From the NCBI GenBank assembly GCA_963740675.1, contig CAVUFS010000003.1, positions 434,001 to 498,000 of the forward strand: a DNA stretch of 64,000 bases, given 5' to 3'. The stretch comes from CAIKMD01 sp963740675 (lineage in GTDB: Bacteria > Pseudomonadota > Alphaproteobacteria > ATCC43930 > CGMCC-115725). The notes under the pieces were generated by a model, which saw only the letters and a program-made list of their open reading frames with translations, was not told where the DNA came from and made no database searches. Position numbers and translations under genes: made by a program. Positions 7,357-16,355 of this stretch are shown piece by piece (position 1 is the stretch's first letter; each line of letters begins with the position of its first letter).

Positions 7357-10300
7357 TTAATTCACCGCGGCGTTGAGGCCGTCGCTGGCGAGGCGCTTGC
7401 GATAGGCGGCCATGAAGCTCTGCAGATTGCCGATCTCGGCGATGCGCTTCGCCATATCGGCGGCGTTTCCGCCACCGGCGATACCGGCATTGGCGTCCTC
7501 GGTGATGAGGTTGAAGGCTTGCGCGGTCTGCGTGCCGGCGATCGCCGGACCCCAATCGGTACGCAGCTTGTCGAGGCCGGCCTGATCGCCGGCGAGGGTC
7601 AAAGCCGAGCCCCAGGCGAGCAGGATACGCGACAGATCGATACCAAGCGGACCCTGCGCCGGCGGCGCACCGGCCAATTCGCCAAATGTCTTGGCGGCGT
7701 TCTTCCAATCCTGCTGGTGCCAATAGATGTCGGCGCGCAGCCGGGCGGCATCGACGCTGTTGTCGTTCTGCAGCAGCGCCAGCGCGTCCGGAACCTTGTT
7801 CAGATCGGTCAGCGCACGGGCACGCAGTTCCTGACGCTGGCGTACGAGGTCGGCCGGGATGTCGTTGCCGGCATCGACATCGAGCGCAGCGATCGCGGCA
7901 TCCGGCTGACGGTTGATGAGCCGCAGCAGCGCAAGCTGGGTCGCGCCCCGCGCCTTGTCGCGGCCGGTCAAATGGTTCTTCACCTGATCGTCGAGCAGCG
8001 AGGTCGCCTGGTCGAGCAGATCGACCGAGACCAGCCGATCGATCAGCTTGCGCACGATCTGATCGTGGCGATCGCCCGCGGGCTCGAGATCCTGGTATTG
8101 GGTATAGAGCGCGAGCGCCTTCACCGGCGGCACGTCGTCCGAGTTCTTGCCGAGATAGAGATTGGCGAAGGCGTCGGCCGCTTCCTTGGACACATCCTTC
8201 GCCGCCGGATAATCCGGGAAATAGACCGCCGCCTCGTGCAGCGCTTCGATGCCGCCGTCGATATCGCCTTCGGCAAGCTGCAGCTCGCCGAGCTGACGCA
8301 GCAGCGCGAATTCGAAGGCATCGCCGCGCCACGAGAAACGCAGTGCATCGAGCGAATTGATCGTATCGAGACGGCTCACCTGCTTATTGGCATAGAGCGC
8401 CATCGCGCGGCCATAGAGCGCACGCGCACGGGCTTTGCGATCGCCGGAGGCGGCGACCTTGACCCATTCCTCGAGCGCCGGCTCGAGTTGGCCCATCGCC
8501 TGCTCGCGGCGGCCGGAGAGATATTCGGCCATCGCCTGATCGCTGGGGGTGGGCGAATCCTTGAGCACCGTGTCGAGCAGCGGACCCGCCGCGGAGCTGC
8601 GATCGGTCTCGATCATCGCTTCCGCCGCCGCCAGCGCGAAGCGGTCGCGCAGCGCCTTGGGATAGCTCGAGATAATGCCGATGCTGCCCGTGAATTCGCG
8701 TGCCGCGTTGTTCCAATCGGCCATGTCGGCGTCGAGCGCGCCGCGCCACAGCGCGACTTCCGGCTCGTTATCGAAGGTCGCGAGATTGAGCTGCTTCTTG
8801 GCACAATCGCGATCGTCGGAGAGGTAGCAGGCCGCGCCTTTCAGCGCCTGGACACCGCGATCGGTCGCCGAGGTCGGATCGTCTTTCTCGATCTGGGCAA
8901 GCACGCCGAGCGTCTCGGGGCCAAAGAGATGAGCGAAATAGAAACGCGCGAGATCGAGCCGCGGCATGGTGCGCACCGCCGGCGCCGCATCGGCGGCCGC
9001 CCGTTCGAGCTTGGTGCGACGCTGGATGAAGGTCTCGGTGTCGGGACCAATCCACGCGGCGAAATCGAATAGGCGATGAAGATCGGACGGGGCGCCGCCG
9101 AGCAGCCGGTCGCGCTGGTCGGAGAGTGCGAGACCATGCGGCCGCGTGATCTGTACCGCTTCGGTATCGGGCAGGACGACAAGATCATCGGTATTCGGAC
9201 GAATGACGATGCCCTGCACGCTCTCGAGCAGACGGAAATCGACGAAGCTGCGCGCGGCATCGATACCGCGGCCAAGCTCGCCGACCGGCACGACGACCAT
9301 CGTATCGCCCATCACCGGATCCTTGACCGAGATCGGTGCGGCCGCTTGATGCACGCGCAGCTCGACCGACGGCACGGTTGCGTCCGGCCGAGGCGCAACA
9401 CCGATCGGCGCATCCGGTGTCGGAGCAATGCGCTTCAGATCGACGAGCCAGGAATTGCCGGCGCGACGAACGCTGGGATTGAGACCATCGGCGACGACGA
9501 GACGAAGTGCCGTTCCCGTTCCGACCGGAACCGCATCGATGGCGGAGAGCACGCCTTTGCTCTGCGTGCGGAAATTATCGAGATCGAGCTTGGTCGAGCC
9601 GGCGAACACAAGCCACAGCGCACTGCCGCGGCGATAGATTGCCGCCGCGGTCGGCGTCGGCCAATCGAAGCGCAGGCTGGTCAGATCGCCTTGGGTGATC
9701 AATTGCGGTGCGAGCGTACCGGCCGGCACGCTCTGGCTCGGCGCGGATGCTTGGACAATCGGTGTCGGCTTGGCCTGCGTCGGCGCGATATTGGCGACGA
9801 CCGCCTCGCCCGCTGCGGGATTGGTGTCCTCGACGCCGGCCGGCGGCACGACCGCGAGCGGCGCGGCTTGCTCCGAAGAGCCCAGCGCTGCGAGTTGTTC
9901 CTGCTTCGCCTTGGTTGGCGCAACGGGTTTGGCGGCCGGGGTCTCGGCCACTTCAGTCTTCGGCGGCGGCGCTTTGATGAGCTTGCCCTTGGCGAGCATT
10001 TGCGCATCGGGCTTGGTCGCAAGCGTTTCGATCTTCTGCACGAGATCGATCGCGACGATGTTGTGATCGACGGTCTCGGTCTTCAGCTCGACCGGGCGAA
10101 GAAGCTTCGCCGTGATCGTCGTACCGTCGGCCGATTGCGAGGCGCTGGCGACGTAATGATTGAGATTGCGACCGATGATGTTGAGCTGCCCCGTGAAGGG
10201 CCGCGCGAAATGGATGACCAGAGTTTGGCCGTCGAGCTTCGCCTGATAGGTGATCGGCGTCGGCCATTGGATCGCGATACGGCCATAGCCTTCGTGCTCG

Positions 10301-10395
10301 CCCGCGCGCAACTCGACCTTCTCGGCGGCGCGCGCCGACATGGTTAACGCTGCGAGAGCGACGGCAGTGAGGAAAGCGGAGGCGCGTTTCGTCAT
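7357..10395 (-). CDS. Giant periplasmic TPR protein at the end of the fliL-fliM-motE operon
   Basis: A 1012-residue secreted protein. The signal peptide (about residues 1-23) ends A-R-A before A-E-K-V-E-L. Residues about 25-115 are beta-rich and AMIN-like. A Pro/Ala/Lys-rich linker (about 120-225) and a second beta-rich region follow, and from about residue 450 to the end there are repeated TPR-like helical pairs (A-R-A-L-Y-G-R-A-M-A-L-Y, L-A-E-G-D-I-D-G-G-I-E-A-L-H-E-A-A). It starts four bases after motE and is the last gene of a five-gene motility operon. A role at the cell-wall interface of the motor is inferred from this context; no function is established by sequence. Confidence 0.7.
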   Translation of the reverse strand: MTKRASAFLTAVALAALTMSARAAEKVELRAGEHEGYGRIAIQWPTPITYQAKLDGQTLVIHFARPFTGQLNIIGRNLNHYVASASQSADGTTITAKLLRPVELKTETVDHNIVAIDLVQKIETLATKPDAQMLAKGKLIKAPPPKTEVAETPAAKPVAPTKAKQEQLAALGSSEQAAPLAVVPPAGVEDTNPAAGEAVVANIAPTQAKPTPIVQASAPSQSVPAGTLAPQLITQGDLTSLRFDWPTPTAAAIYRRGSALWLVFAGSTKLDLDNFRTQSKGVLSAIDAVPVGTGTALRLVVADGLNPSVRRAGNSWLVDLKRIAPTPDAPIGVAPRPDATVPSVELRVHQAAAPISVKDPVMGDTMVVVPVGELGRGIDAARSFVDFRLLESVQGIVIRPNTDDLVVLPDTEAVQITRPHGLALSDQRDRLLGGAPSDLHRLFDFAAWIGPDTETFIQRRTKLERAAADAAPAVRTMPRLDLARFYFAHLFGPETLGVLAQIEKDDPTSATDRGVQALKGAACYLSDDRDCAKKQLNLATFDNEPEVALWRGALDADMADWNNAAREFTGSIGIISSYPKALRDRFALAAAEAMIETDRSSAAGPLLDTVLKDSPTPSDQAMAEYLSGRREQAMGQLEPALEEWVKVAASGDRKARARALYGRAMALYANKQVSRLDTINSLDALRFSWRGDAFEFALLRQLGELQLAEGDIDGGIEALHEAAVYFPDYPAAKDVSKEAADAFANLYLGKNSDDVPPVKALALYTQYQDLEPAGDRHDQIVRKLIDRLVSVDLLDQATSLLDDQVKNHLTGRDKARGATQLALLRLINRQPDAAIAALDVDAGNDIPADLVRQRQELRARALTDLNKVPDALALLQNDNSVDAARLRADIYWHQQDWKNAAKTFGELAGAPPAQGPLGIDLSRILLAWGSALTLAGDQAGLDKLRTDWGPAIAGTQTAQAFNLITEDANAGIAGGGNAADMAKRIAEIGNLQSFMAAYRKRLASDGLNAAVN

Positions 10396-10399
10396 CGGT

Positions 10400-11260
10400 C
10401 TACGGCTTCGCGGTCGCGTCGGCGGGAGCGGAAGGCGGATTTTGGCGCTGCGCCATGGCGGTGGTGATGGCTTCCGCCTTGGTCGGATCCATCGCCGCCA
10501 GGATCGGCGCGGTCTTGGCCTCTTTCATGTGGCTCAGCATCTGCAGCAGGATCGGCATATCGAGCTGGCTGAGGATTTGGGCGGCGTCGGACGGCTTCAT
10601 CGTCTCGTAAATCTTGACCAGGCTTTGCGTGCGCGCGTCATCGGCGGCGTTCTGCTTGTCGACCGACACCTGAATGCTCTTCTGCAGCGCGTCGAGCTTC
10701 GCGATCTTCTCGTCGATCCGCTTTTCCGTCGCCTGCAATACCACCTGTTGCTGGTCGAGCTCGCTGGCGCGCTGGTCGATCTGCGTGCGGCGCGCCGACA
10801 ATTGCTGCAACACTTCGATTTCGGCTGGGCTGAGCAGCAGCGGGTCCCTCATCGGTGCGCGTCCCGCCGGCTTATCGGCGCCGGGCTTATCCGTGCCCGC
10901 CTTGTCCGTCGCGGGCGCTTCGGCGGTTTGCGTGGGTTTGCCGCCTTCCGCCTGTGCCGCCGGCTTCGCGCCTTCGGCCTGTTGGGCGGGCTTTGCGGAA
11001 GCTTGTTGTTGCGGTGCGTTCGGCGTCTCGGGTTTCGCGGCTGCGTCTTCGGGTTTGCCGGCAGCCGGCGAGATGCCCTGCATCTTGACCGCATTCGCCT
11101 GGCTCGTGAGATCGACCGGCGCGCCCGTCGCTTGGCTGGGCGACGGCGCCCCTGCCACGGCATGGCTGCCGACCGCGAAAATATCGCTCACCTTGAGGCC
11201 GAGCAGAATCGTCGCCGCAAGAATGACCGATGGGATAAGACGGGGGCGAAGCTTCACCAC
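10400..11260 (-). CDS. motE: MotE-like motility protein (MgtE N-terminal-like domain)
   Basis: A 286-residue protein with one N-terminal membrane segment (about residues 9-27), a Pro/Ala/Gln-rich low-complexity stretch (about 35-145) and a long coiled coil (about 150-200). Its C-terminal domain contains M-K-P-S-D-A-A-Q-I-L-S-Q-L-D and A-A-M-D-P-T-K-A, characteristic of the MgtE-N fold in MotE proteins. In rhizobia MotE stabilises the periplasmic motor protein MotC. It follows the DUF6468 gene by six bases. The fold is clear, but whether it partners a MotC-like protein here is not known. Confidence 0.7.
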   Translation of the reverse strand: MVKLRPRLIPSVILAATILLGLKVSDIFAVGSHAVAGAPSPSQATGAPVDLTSQANAVKMQGISPAAGKPEDAAAKPETPNAPQQQASAKPAQQAEGAKPAAQAEGGKPTQTAEAPATDKAGTDKPGADKPAGRAPMRDPLLLSPAEIEVLQQLSARRTQIDQRASELDQQQVVLQATEKRIDEKIAKLDALQKSIQVSVDKQNAADDARTQSLVKIYETMKPSDAAQILSQLDMPILLQMLSHMKEAKTAPILAAMDPTKAEAITTAMAQRQNPPSAPADATAKP

Positions 11261-11266
11261 GCGCTC

Positions 11267-11953
11267 CTACCGGCGGCGGGCAGCCAGGGCACGCAGAAGA
11301 TCGCGCTCGGCGCGCGAGGGCGCGTTGGCGCGCTCGACGACAGGCTCGACTGCCTGGGCCACGCTCGCGGCGGCAGCAGCCGGCACGGTAACGCGCGGCT
11401 CGACGCGGATCGGCTCTTGACGCACGAAAGCAGGCCGCGGCGTCGCGGCCCCTTGAACTTGTCGGTGGGCAGTCTCGGCAGGCGCACGGCGCTCCTGAGC
11501 TTGTCGAAGGAGCGCCTCGGCTTGCGGCGCGGGGGGCACGGCCGGCGCGACAGGCTCGACGAAATGTTCGGCGACGCGCGGTTGCGGCTTCGGCGCTTGT
11601 TTCGGCTCAGGCTGGAAATCGGGCTTCAGCGCGTCGCGGCCGGCGCGGATCTGATTGGCGAGTTTGTCGGCGAGGCCATCGCCGCGCTCGATCATATAGG
11701 TCAGGTCGTCGGCGAGCGCCCGTGCCTCTTCCACCTTCTTCTCGAGGCGGCGGCTGAGATCGTCGGCGGTGACGCGAAGATTGGTCACGGCGCCCTCGGC
11801 GCGCTGCGAGGCAGCGTTGAGGTTACGCACCAGCACCTCGAACTTCTCGCGGTCGTTGCGCACCATGCTCAGGCGGCGATTGAGCACCATCGAGTAGCCG
11901 ATCGTGGCGATGAGGAGCAACGCAACGATCGCGTCGCCGGCAAAGCTCAACAT
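11267..11953 (-). CDS. DUF6468-type membrane coiled-coil protein
   Basis: A 228-residue protein with an N-terminal transmembrane helix (F-A-G-D-A-I-V-A-L-L-L-I-A-T-I-G-Y-S) and a coiled coil (about residues 25-115) matching the DUF6468 pattern R-L-x-x-V-R-N-D-R-E-K-F-E. The C-terminal half is Pro/Ala/Glu-rich. Its start codon shares one base with the fliM stop (TGATG), so translation is probably coupled. The family is found next to fliM in many alphaproteobacteria and is presumed to act at the motor; its biochemical role is not known to me. Confidence 0.65.
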   Translation of the reverse strand: MLSFAGDAIVALLLIATIGYSMVLNRRLSMVRNDREKFEVLVRNLNAASQRAEGAVTNLRVTADDLSRRLEKKVEEARALADDLTYMIERGDGLADKLANQIRAGRDALKPDFQPEPKQAPKPQPRVAEHFVEPVAPAVPPAPQAEALLRQAQERRAPAETAHRQVQGAATPRPAFVRQEPIRVEPRVTVPAAAAASVAQAVEPVVERANAPSRAERDLLRALAARRR

Positions 11954-13053
11954 CAGGAGGCTCCCCGATCTCTATCGAGTTTATCTTCGATCTGTACGGC
12001 GATATTGCCGGCCTTGCGGCCCATCTTGCCGACGAACATCGGCAGGTCGCCGCAAGTCAGCTTGATATCGGCATCGGGCTGCGCATTGAGCGGGATGCGG
12101 CTGCCGACATGCAGCTTCAGCACGTCGCGCAGCGACATCTCGACCGTGTCGAGCACGGCCTGGATCGGCACGCGGGTGTTCCAGAGCTCGCCGGCCAAGT
12201 GCGTTTCCCAAATCGAGTCACGGCCGAACTTTTCGCCGAGGAAGCCTTGCAGCAGGATTTCGCGCACCGGCTCCAGGGTCGCGTAAGGCAGCAGGACCTC
12301 GAGACGGCCGCCGCGATCTTCCATGTCGACGCGCAAACGCGCGAGCACGGCGGCATTGGCGGGCCGGCCGATGGTGGCAAAACGCGGGTTGGTCTCGAGC
12401 CGGTCGAAGCGGAAGGTAACAGGGCTCAGCGGATCGAAAGCGCCGGAAAGGTCGGACAGCACGACCGAGACGAGACGCTCGACGAGGTTGCGCTCGATGG
12501 TCGTGTAGGGACGGCCTTCGATACGCATCGCCGCGGTGCCGCGGCGTCCGCCCAAGAGCACGTCGACGATCGAATAGATCAGCGCGCTATCGACGGTCAG
12601 CAGACCGTAATTGTCCCATTGCTCGGCCTTGAACACGGTGAGCATCGCCGGCAGCGGGATCGAATTGAGGTAATCGCCGAAGCGGATCGAGGTGATGTTG
12701 TCGATCGAGACTTCGACGTTGTCCGAGGTGAAATTGCGCAGCGAGGTCGACATCATGCGCACGAGGCGGTCGAAGACCACTTCGAGCATCGGCAAGCGCT
12801 CGTAGGAGACGAGCGCTGAGTTGATGATCGCGCGAATGCCGGAATTGTCGGCCGCGGAATTGCCGCCGTCGCCGAAGCCCAGCAGGCTGTCGATCTCGTT
12901 TTGGTTGAGGACACGAGCGGAGCCGAGCGGAACATCGCCCTCGCCCTCGCCGGCCATCGCGGCATCGGCAGCAGCCTGATCGCCGCCGCCTTCCGTCGCG
13001 GCCGCCCATTCGGCGGCCAGCTCTTCGTCTGTCTTGCGCGGTTCGTCAGCCAT
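11953..13053 (-). CDS. fliM: Flagellar motor switch protein FliM
   Basis: A 366-residue C-ring component that binds phospho-CheY and sets rotation direction. An acidic, Gly-rich leader of about 45 residues precedes the conserved EIDSLL peptide (V-L-N-Q-N-E-I-D-S-L-L-G-F, about 48-60), which is the CheY-binding site. The middle CheC-like domain follows, with a SpoA-like C-terminal domain near residues 280-360. The acidic leader is longer than in enteric FliM. It follows fliL by nine bases in the same operon. Confidence 0.96.
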   Translation of the reverse strand: MADEPRKTDEELAAEWAAATEGGGDQAAADAAMAGEGEGDVPLGSARVLNQNEIDSLLGFGDGGNSAADNSGIRAIINSALVSYERLPMLEVVFDRLVRMMSTSLRNFTSDNVEVSIDNITSIRFGDYLNSIPLPAMLTVFKAEQWDNYGLLTVDSALIYSIVDVLLGGRRGTAAMRIEGRPYTTIERNLVERLVSVVLSDLSGAFDPLSPVTFRFDRLETNPRFATIGRPANAAVLARLRVDMEDRGGRLEVLLPYATLEPVREILLQGFLGEKFGRDSIWETHLAGELWNTRVPIQAVLDTVEMSLRDVLKLHVGSRIPLNAQPDADIKLTCGDLPMFVGKMGRKAGNIAVQIEDKLDRDRGAS

Positions 13054-13062
13054 GGATATCGC

Positions 13063-13584
13063 CTATTGAACCAGCATTTCTTTGAAGAGGACGTCGTTCA
13101 CCTTCACGGGAGCGACCGCGGCATTGACGCGCGCGAGAAGCTCTTCGCGCAGACGATAGATGCCGCCCGACCCGCGCAGATCGTCGATCCGGAGCTCGCG
13201 GAGATAGATTTGGAAATTGTCGACGATGCGCGGCATCACCGCCTGGAGGCGCGCCGTGTCCTCTTGCTTCTCGAGCTCGAGGCTGACCGACAATTTGAGG
13301 AAGCTCGCCTTCTTGGCGCCGCCGCTGTTCAGATTGACGAGGAAATCCGGCAGATCGAAGAAGACGAGCGGCTTCGGCGGCGGTGCGGCTTCGGCCGCCG
13401 GCACTTCTTTCTTCTTACCCATGAGGCTGTCGAGCATGCCGGTGAAATAGAGACCGGCGCCGACTACCAGCAGCAAGCCGACCACGCCGCCGACGATGAT
13501 CATCAGCTTGCTCTTGCCGCCGCCTTTGGCTTCGCCGTCGGCTGGTACGGCTTCGATCTCTTCGTTCGCGGTTGCGGTCGCCAT
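13063..13584 (-). CDS. fliL: Flagellar basal-body-associated protein FliL
   Basis: A 173-residue inner-membrane protein that surrounds the stator. It has a short cytoplasmic tail, one membrane helix (about residues 27-50) and a periplasmic domain beginning F-F-D-L-P-D-F-L-V-N-L-N and ending in the family-typical V-N-D-V-L-F-K-E-M-L-V-Q. It is the promoter-proximal gene of fliL-fliM-DUF6468-motE-TPR. A near-CtrA box lies about 70 bases upstream. The ribosome site is weak. Confidence 0.93.
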   Translation of the reverse strand: MATATANEEIEAVPADGEAKGGGKSKLMIIVGGVVGLLLVVGAGLYFTGMLDSLMGKKKEVPAAEAAPPPKPLVFFDLPDFLVNLNSGGAKKASFLKLSVSLELEKQEDTARLQAVMPRIVDNFQIYLRELRIDDLRGSGGIYRLREELLARVNAAVAPVKVNDVLFKEMLVQ

Positions 13585-13654
13585 TTACGTCACACTCGGG
13601 AAAAGGGGTGTCAGGACTGCGGCAAATCTGGGGCGAACGATAGCGACGGTACGG

Positions 13655-13669
13655 TTAACAAGTGGTTGA
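13655..13669 (-). promoter_or_regulatory. Near-perfect CtrA box before fliL
   Basis: TTAA-N7-TTGA, one mismatch from the TTAA-N7-TTAA box seen intact at 25203, 57524 and 57633. It lies 71 bases upstream of the fliL start. fliL is CtrA-controlled in Caulobacter. Orientation is inferred from the gene served. Confidence 0.45.
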
Positions 13670-13676
13670 GGGGGTC

Positions 13677-13703
13677 CGGCAAACCGGCAGATTTTTCCCG
13701 GCA
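13677..13703 (+). promoter_or_regulatory. Cluster of three CGGCA half-operators upstream of flgF
   Basis: Direct CGGCA half-sites at 13677, 13685 and 13699, none with an intact TGCCG partner, lie 72-98 bases upstream of the flgF sigma-54 promoter. Another half-site is at 13620. They resemble halves of the full palindromes elsewhere and may bind FlbD weakly. Confidence 0.4.
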
Positions 13704-13774
13704 AACCCGGTCATCGGCAGCGGCAGCTCGGCCGTGCTCGGCGCTAAGTAATTGAAATTGCTATATTCCGTTTT

Positions 13775-13790
13775 TGGCACGGGCTGTGCA
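13775..13790 (+). promoter_or_regulatory. Sigma-54 promoter for flgF
   Basis: TGGCACGGGCTGTGCA has the GG-N10-GC spacing (GG at 13776-13777, GC at 13788-13789) and an intact TGGCAC -24 element. The predicted start of transcription is near 13801, about 25 bases before the flgF ATG. Confidence 0.75.
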
Positions 13791-13825
13791 ACGACGAAGC
13801 CGGAATTAACCGAGCCCGTTAGGCC

Positions 13826-14548
13826 ATGGAAAACTCAACCTACATCGCCCTGTCCGGTCAAAGCGCCCGCGAGCACCAAATGGAGGTGCTCTCGAACAAC
13901 ATCGCCAATCTGTCGACGCCTGGCTTCAAGGCGGAGAAGATGATGTTCCAGGAGTATCTGACCAAGCCGACCGACGGCAGCGATCCGAGCTCCTATGTCG
14001 TCAGCCAGGGCAATGCCCGCGATATGAGCCAGGGCCCCCTGACCCATACCGGCAATCCGCTCGATGTCGCGCTCAACGGCGGCGGCTTCATGACGGTGAC
14101 GACGCCCAGCGGCAATCAATACACCCGTAACGGCCATCTGCAGATCGACAACCAGGGCGAGCTCGTCACTTCGGCCGGCTTCGTCGTGCAGGGCGACGGC
14201 GGCTCGCCGATCGTCATCCCCTCCGGAACCGCTTCGATCACTATCGGCAAGGACGGCACCGTCGCCACCGAAAAGCAGACCATCGGCAAGATCTCGGTCG
14301 TCAATTTCGACAATCCGCAAGTGATGGCCGAGAGCCAGGGCGGCCTCTTCACCACCGACCAGACCTCGACCCCGGCCACGGGCACCACCGTCGAGCAGGG
14401 CACGATCGAAGAATCGAACATCCAGCCCGTCGTCGAAATGACGAAGCTGATGGATGCCGCGCATCAAATCGGCACGGCCAAGAATTTCGCCGACGGCGAG
14501 CACACGCGTTTGAAAAACGCGATCGATCGCCTCGGCAAGACCGTTTAA
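13826..14548 (+). CDS. flgF: Flagellar basal-body rod protein FlgF
   Basis: A 240-residue proximal-rod protein exported through the flagellar type III system. The N-terminus carries the rod signature near L-S-N-N-I-A-N-L-S-T-P-G-F-K-A (about residues 24-38), and the C-terminus (V-E-M-T-K-L-M-D-A-A-H-Q) forms the paired coiled-coil half. There is no signal peptide, as expected. It heads flgF-flgG-flgA-flgH, with a sigma-54 promoter and CGGCA half-sites upstream. Confidence 0.95.
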   Translation: MENSTYIALSGQSAREHQMEVLSNNIANLSTPGFKAEKMMFQEYLTKPTDGSDPSSYVVSQGNARDMSQGPLTHTGNPLDVALNGGGFMTVTTPSGNQYTRNGHLQIDNQGELVTSAGFVVQGDGGSPIVIPSGTASITIGKDGTVATEKQTIGKISVVNFDNPQVMAESQGGLFTTDQTSTPATGTTVEQGTIEESNIQPVVEMTKLMDAAHQIGTAKNFADGEHTRLKNAIDRLGKTV

Positions 14549-14581
14549 GCGCCAAAAAGCTTTTAGAGGAAGAACGACACC

Positions 14582-15367
14582 ATGCGCGCAACATCCATCG
14601 CCGCGACCGGCATGCTGGCTCAGCAGCTCAATGTCGAAGTCATCTCGAACAACATCGCCAACCTGAATACCAACGCGTTCAAGGCGCAGCGCGCCGAGTT
14701 CCAGGACCTGCTCTATCAAGACGAGCGCGCGGTCGGCGCCAATTCCTCGGACAGCGGCACGATCGTCCCGGTCGGCGTACAGATCGGCACCGGCGTCAAA
14801 GCCGCGGCCGTCTATCGCATCGCCACGCAGGGCAACCTCACCCAGACCTCGAACCCGCTCGATATCGCGATCCAGGGTCACGGCTATCTCCAGGTGCAGA
14901 TGCCCGACGGCTCGACCTCTTACACCCGCGACGGCTCATTGCAGCTCAGCCAGACCGGCCAGCTCGTGACCGCCGACGGCTACACGATCCAGCCCGCGAT
15001 CACCATTCCGCAGAACACCACCAGCGTCACCATCAATGCGAACGGCCAGGTGATGGCTCAGGTCGCCGGCCAGACCGCGCCGCAGACCGTCGGTCAGCTC
15101 GAGCTCGCGAATTTCGCGAATGAAGGCGGTCTCGCCCAACAGGGCAACAACCTCCTCACCGAGACGCCGGCTTCGGGCGCCGCCACGACCGGCAATCCCG
15201 GCACCACGGCTTTCGGCACGATCCAGCAGGGTTTCATCGAGACCTCGAACGTCAACATCGTCTCGGAGATCACCAATCTCATCTCGGCGCAGCGCGCTTA
15301 CGAGATGAATTCGAAGGTGATCCAGACCTCCGACCAGATGATGTCGACCCTCAACCAGATTCAGTAA
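14582..15367 (+). CDS. flgG: Flagellar distal-rod protein FlgG
   Basis: A 261-residue rod protein. L-N-V-E-V-I-S-N-N-I-A-N-L-N-T-N-A-F-K marks the N-terminal rod domain and S-E-I-T-N-L-I-S-A-Q-R-A-Y-E-M-N-S-K the conserved C-terminal helix. Length is that of canonical FlgG. AGAGGAAG upstream is a good ribosome site. It lies 33 bases after flgF. Confidence 0.97.
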   Translation: MRATSIAATGMLAQQLNVEVISNNIANLNTNAFKAQRAEFQDLLYQDERAVGANSSDSGTIVPVGVQIGTGVKAAAVYRIATQGNLTQTSNPLDIAIQGHGYLQVQMPDGSTSYTRDGSLQLSQTGQLVTADGYTIQPAITIPQNTTSVTINANGQVMAQVAGQTAPQTVGQLELANFANEGGLAQQGNNLLTETPASGAATTGNPGTTAFGTIQQGFIETSNVNIVSEITNLISAQRAYEMNSKVIQTSDQMMSTLNQIQ

Positions 15368-15381
15368 CGCGTGATTGAACG

Positions 15382-16338
15382 ATGATGCGCAAGTTTCTCA
15401 TCCTCGCCACGGCCCTCGCTTCCGTCTCGCCGAGCCTGGCCTTCGCCGACACGATGTTGCTGCCGAACGTTACCGTCACCGGCGACACGATCCATATCGG
15501 CGATATCTTCCGCGATGCCGGCCCGCATGCGAACGATCCCGTCGCTCCCGCCCCCGCTCCCGGCACGCGCCTCACCTTCAACGCTGCGTGGCTCGGCTCT
15601 GTCGCGCGCGAGCATCACCTCACCTGGCAGCCGAACTCAGAATTCGATCAGACCAGCGTCCAGCGTGCCAGCCGCACCATCGATGCCGACACGGTCGGCC
15701 AACGCATCCTCGCCGCGGTCGCCGCCGATACGCCGAACAGCGATGCCAGCATCTCACTCGACAATCCCGGCCTGCGCTTCATCGTCCCCGCCGAAGCCTC
15801 GGACGAGATGGCGCTCGACGGGCTCAATGTCGATCCTCGCACCGGCCGTTTCTCGGCCTTCGTGACCGCGCCGGCCAACAGCAACAACGCGCAGCGTCAG
15901 CGCGTCAGCGGCCGCATCGTCTATCAAGTGACGATCGCCGTCCCAGCGCACAGCATGAGCATGGGCGATGTCTTCGGCCCGGCCGATGTCACCGAGGCCA
16001 AGCTGCCGCGCGAGCGCGTCGCTTCGGACGCAGTCACAAACCCGCAGCAACTCGTCGGCAAGGCAGCGCGCCGCATCCTGCGCGCCGGCGAGACCGTACG
16101 CGCCGGCGATATTGCCGATCCCGTGGTCGTGCATAAGGGCGATCTCGTCACCATCATGCTCAACACCGCGGGCATGCAGCTCACGGCACAGGGCAAAGCC
16201 GTCGAGGACGGCGCGATGGGCGCGTCGATCCGCGTCACCAACACGCAATCCAACCGTGTCATCGACACGGTGGTTGCCGGTCCCAATCAAGTTGTTGTCG
16301 GCAGCGGCACCATGCCGTCGCGCATCGCTGCCCGTTGA
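15382..16338 (+). CDS. flgA: Flagellar P-ring assembly chaperone FlgA
   Basis: A 318-residue periplasmic chaperone for P-ring (FlgI) assembly. The signal peptide ends near S-L-A-F-A-D (about residue 22). The C-terminal SAF-type region (about 185-318) contains V-G-K-A-A-R-R-I-L-R-A-G-E-T-V and V-H-K-G-D-L-V-T-I, the FlgA signature. It is longer than enteric FlgA because of an extended N-terminal half, as is usual in alphaproteobacteria. It follows flgG by 14 bases. Confidence 0.92.
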   Translation: MMRKFLILATALASVSPSLAFADTMLLPNVTVTGDTIHIGDIFRDAGPHANDPVAPAPAPGTRLTFNAAWLGSVAREHHLTWQPNSEFDQTSVQRASRTIDADTVGQRILAAVAADTPNSDASISLDNPGLRFIVPAEASDEMALDGLNVDPRTGRFSAFVTAPANSNNAQRQRVSGRIVYQVTIAVPAHSMSMGDVFGPADVTEAKLPRERVASDAVTNPQQLVGKAARRILRAGETVRAGDIADPVVVHKGDLVTIMLNTAGMQLTAQGKAVEDGAMGASIRVTNTQSNRVIDTVVAGPNQVVVGSGTMPSRIAAR

Positions 16339-16355
16339 AAAACAGGAACGTAACG

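Noticed and set aside
7321..9072. Long plus-strand open frame over the TPR gene
   Set aside because: It lies wholly antisense to the 1012-residue gene, has Arg/Glu/Gly/Ile composition typical of a G+C-rich shadow, and lacks a ribosome site. The minus-strand product has a signal peptide and TPR repeats.
10340..12286. Long plus-strand open frame over motE, DUF6468 and fliM
   Set aside because: Its reading is Arg-rich and crosses three well-supported opposite-strand genes.
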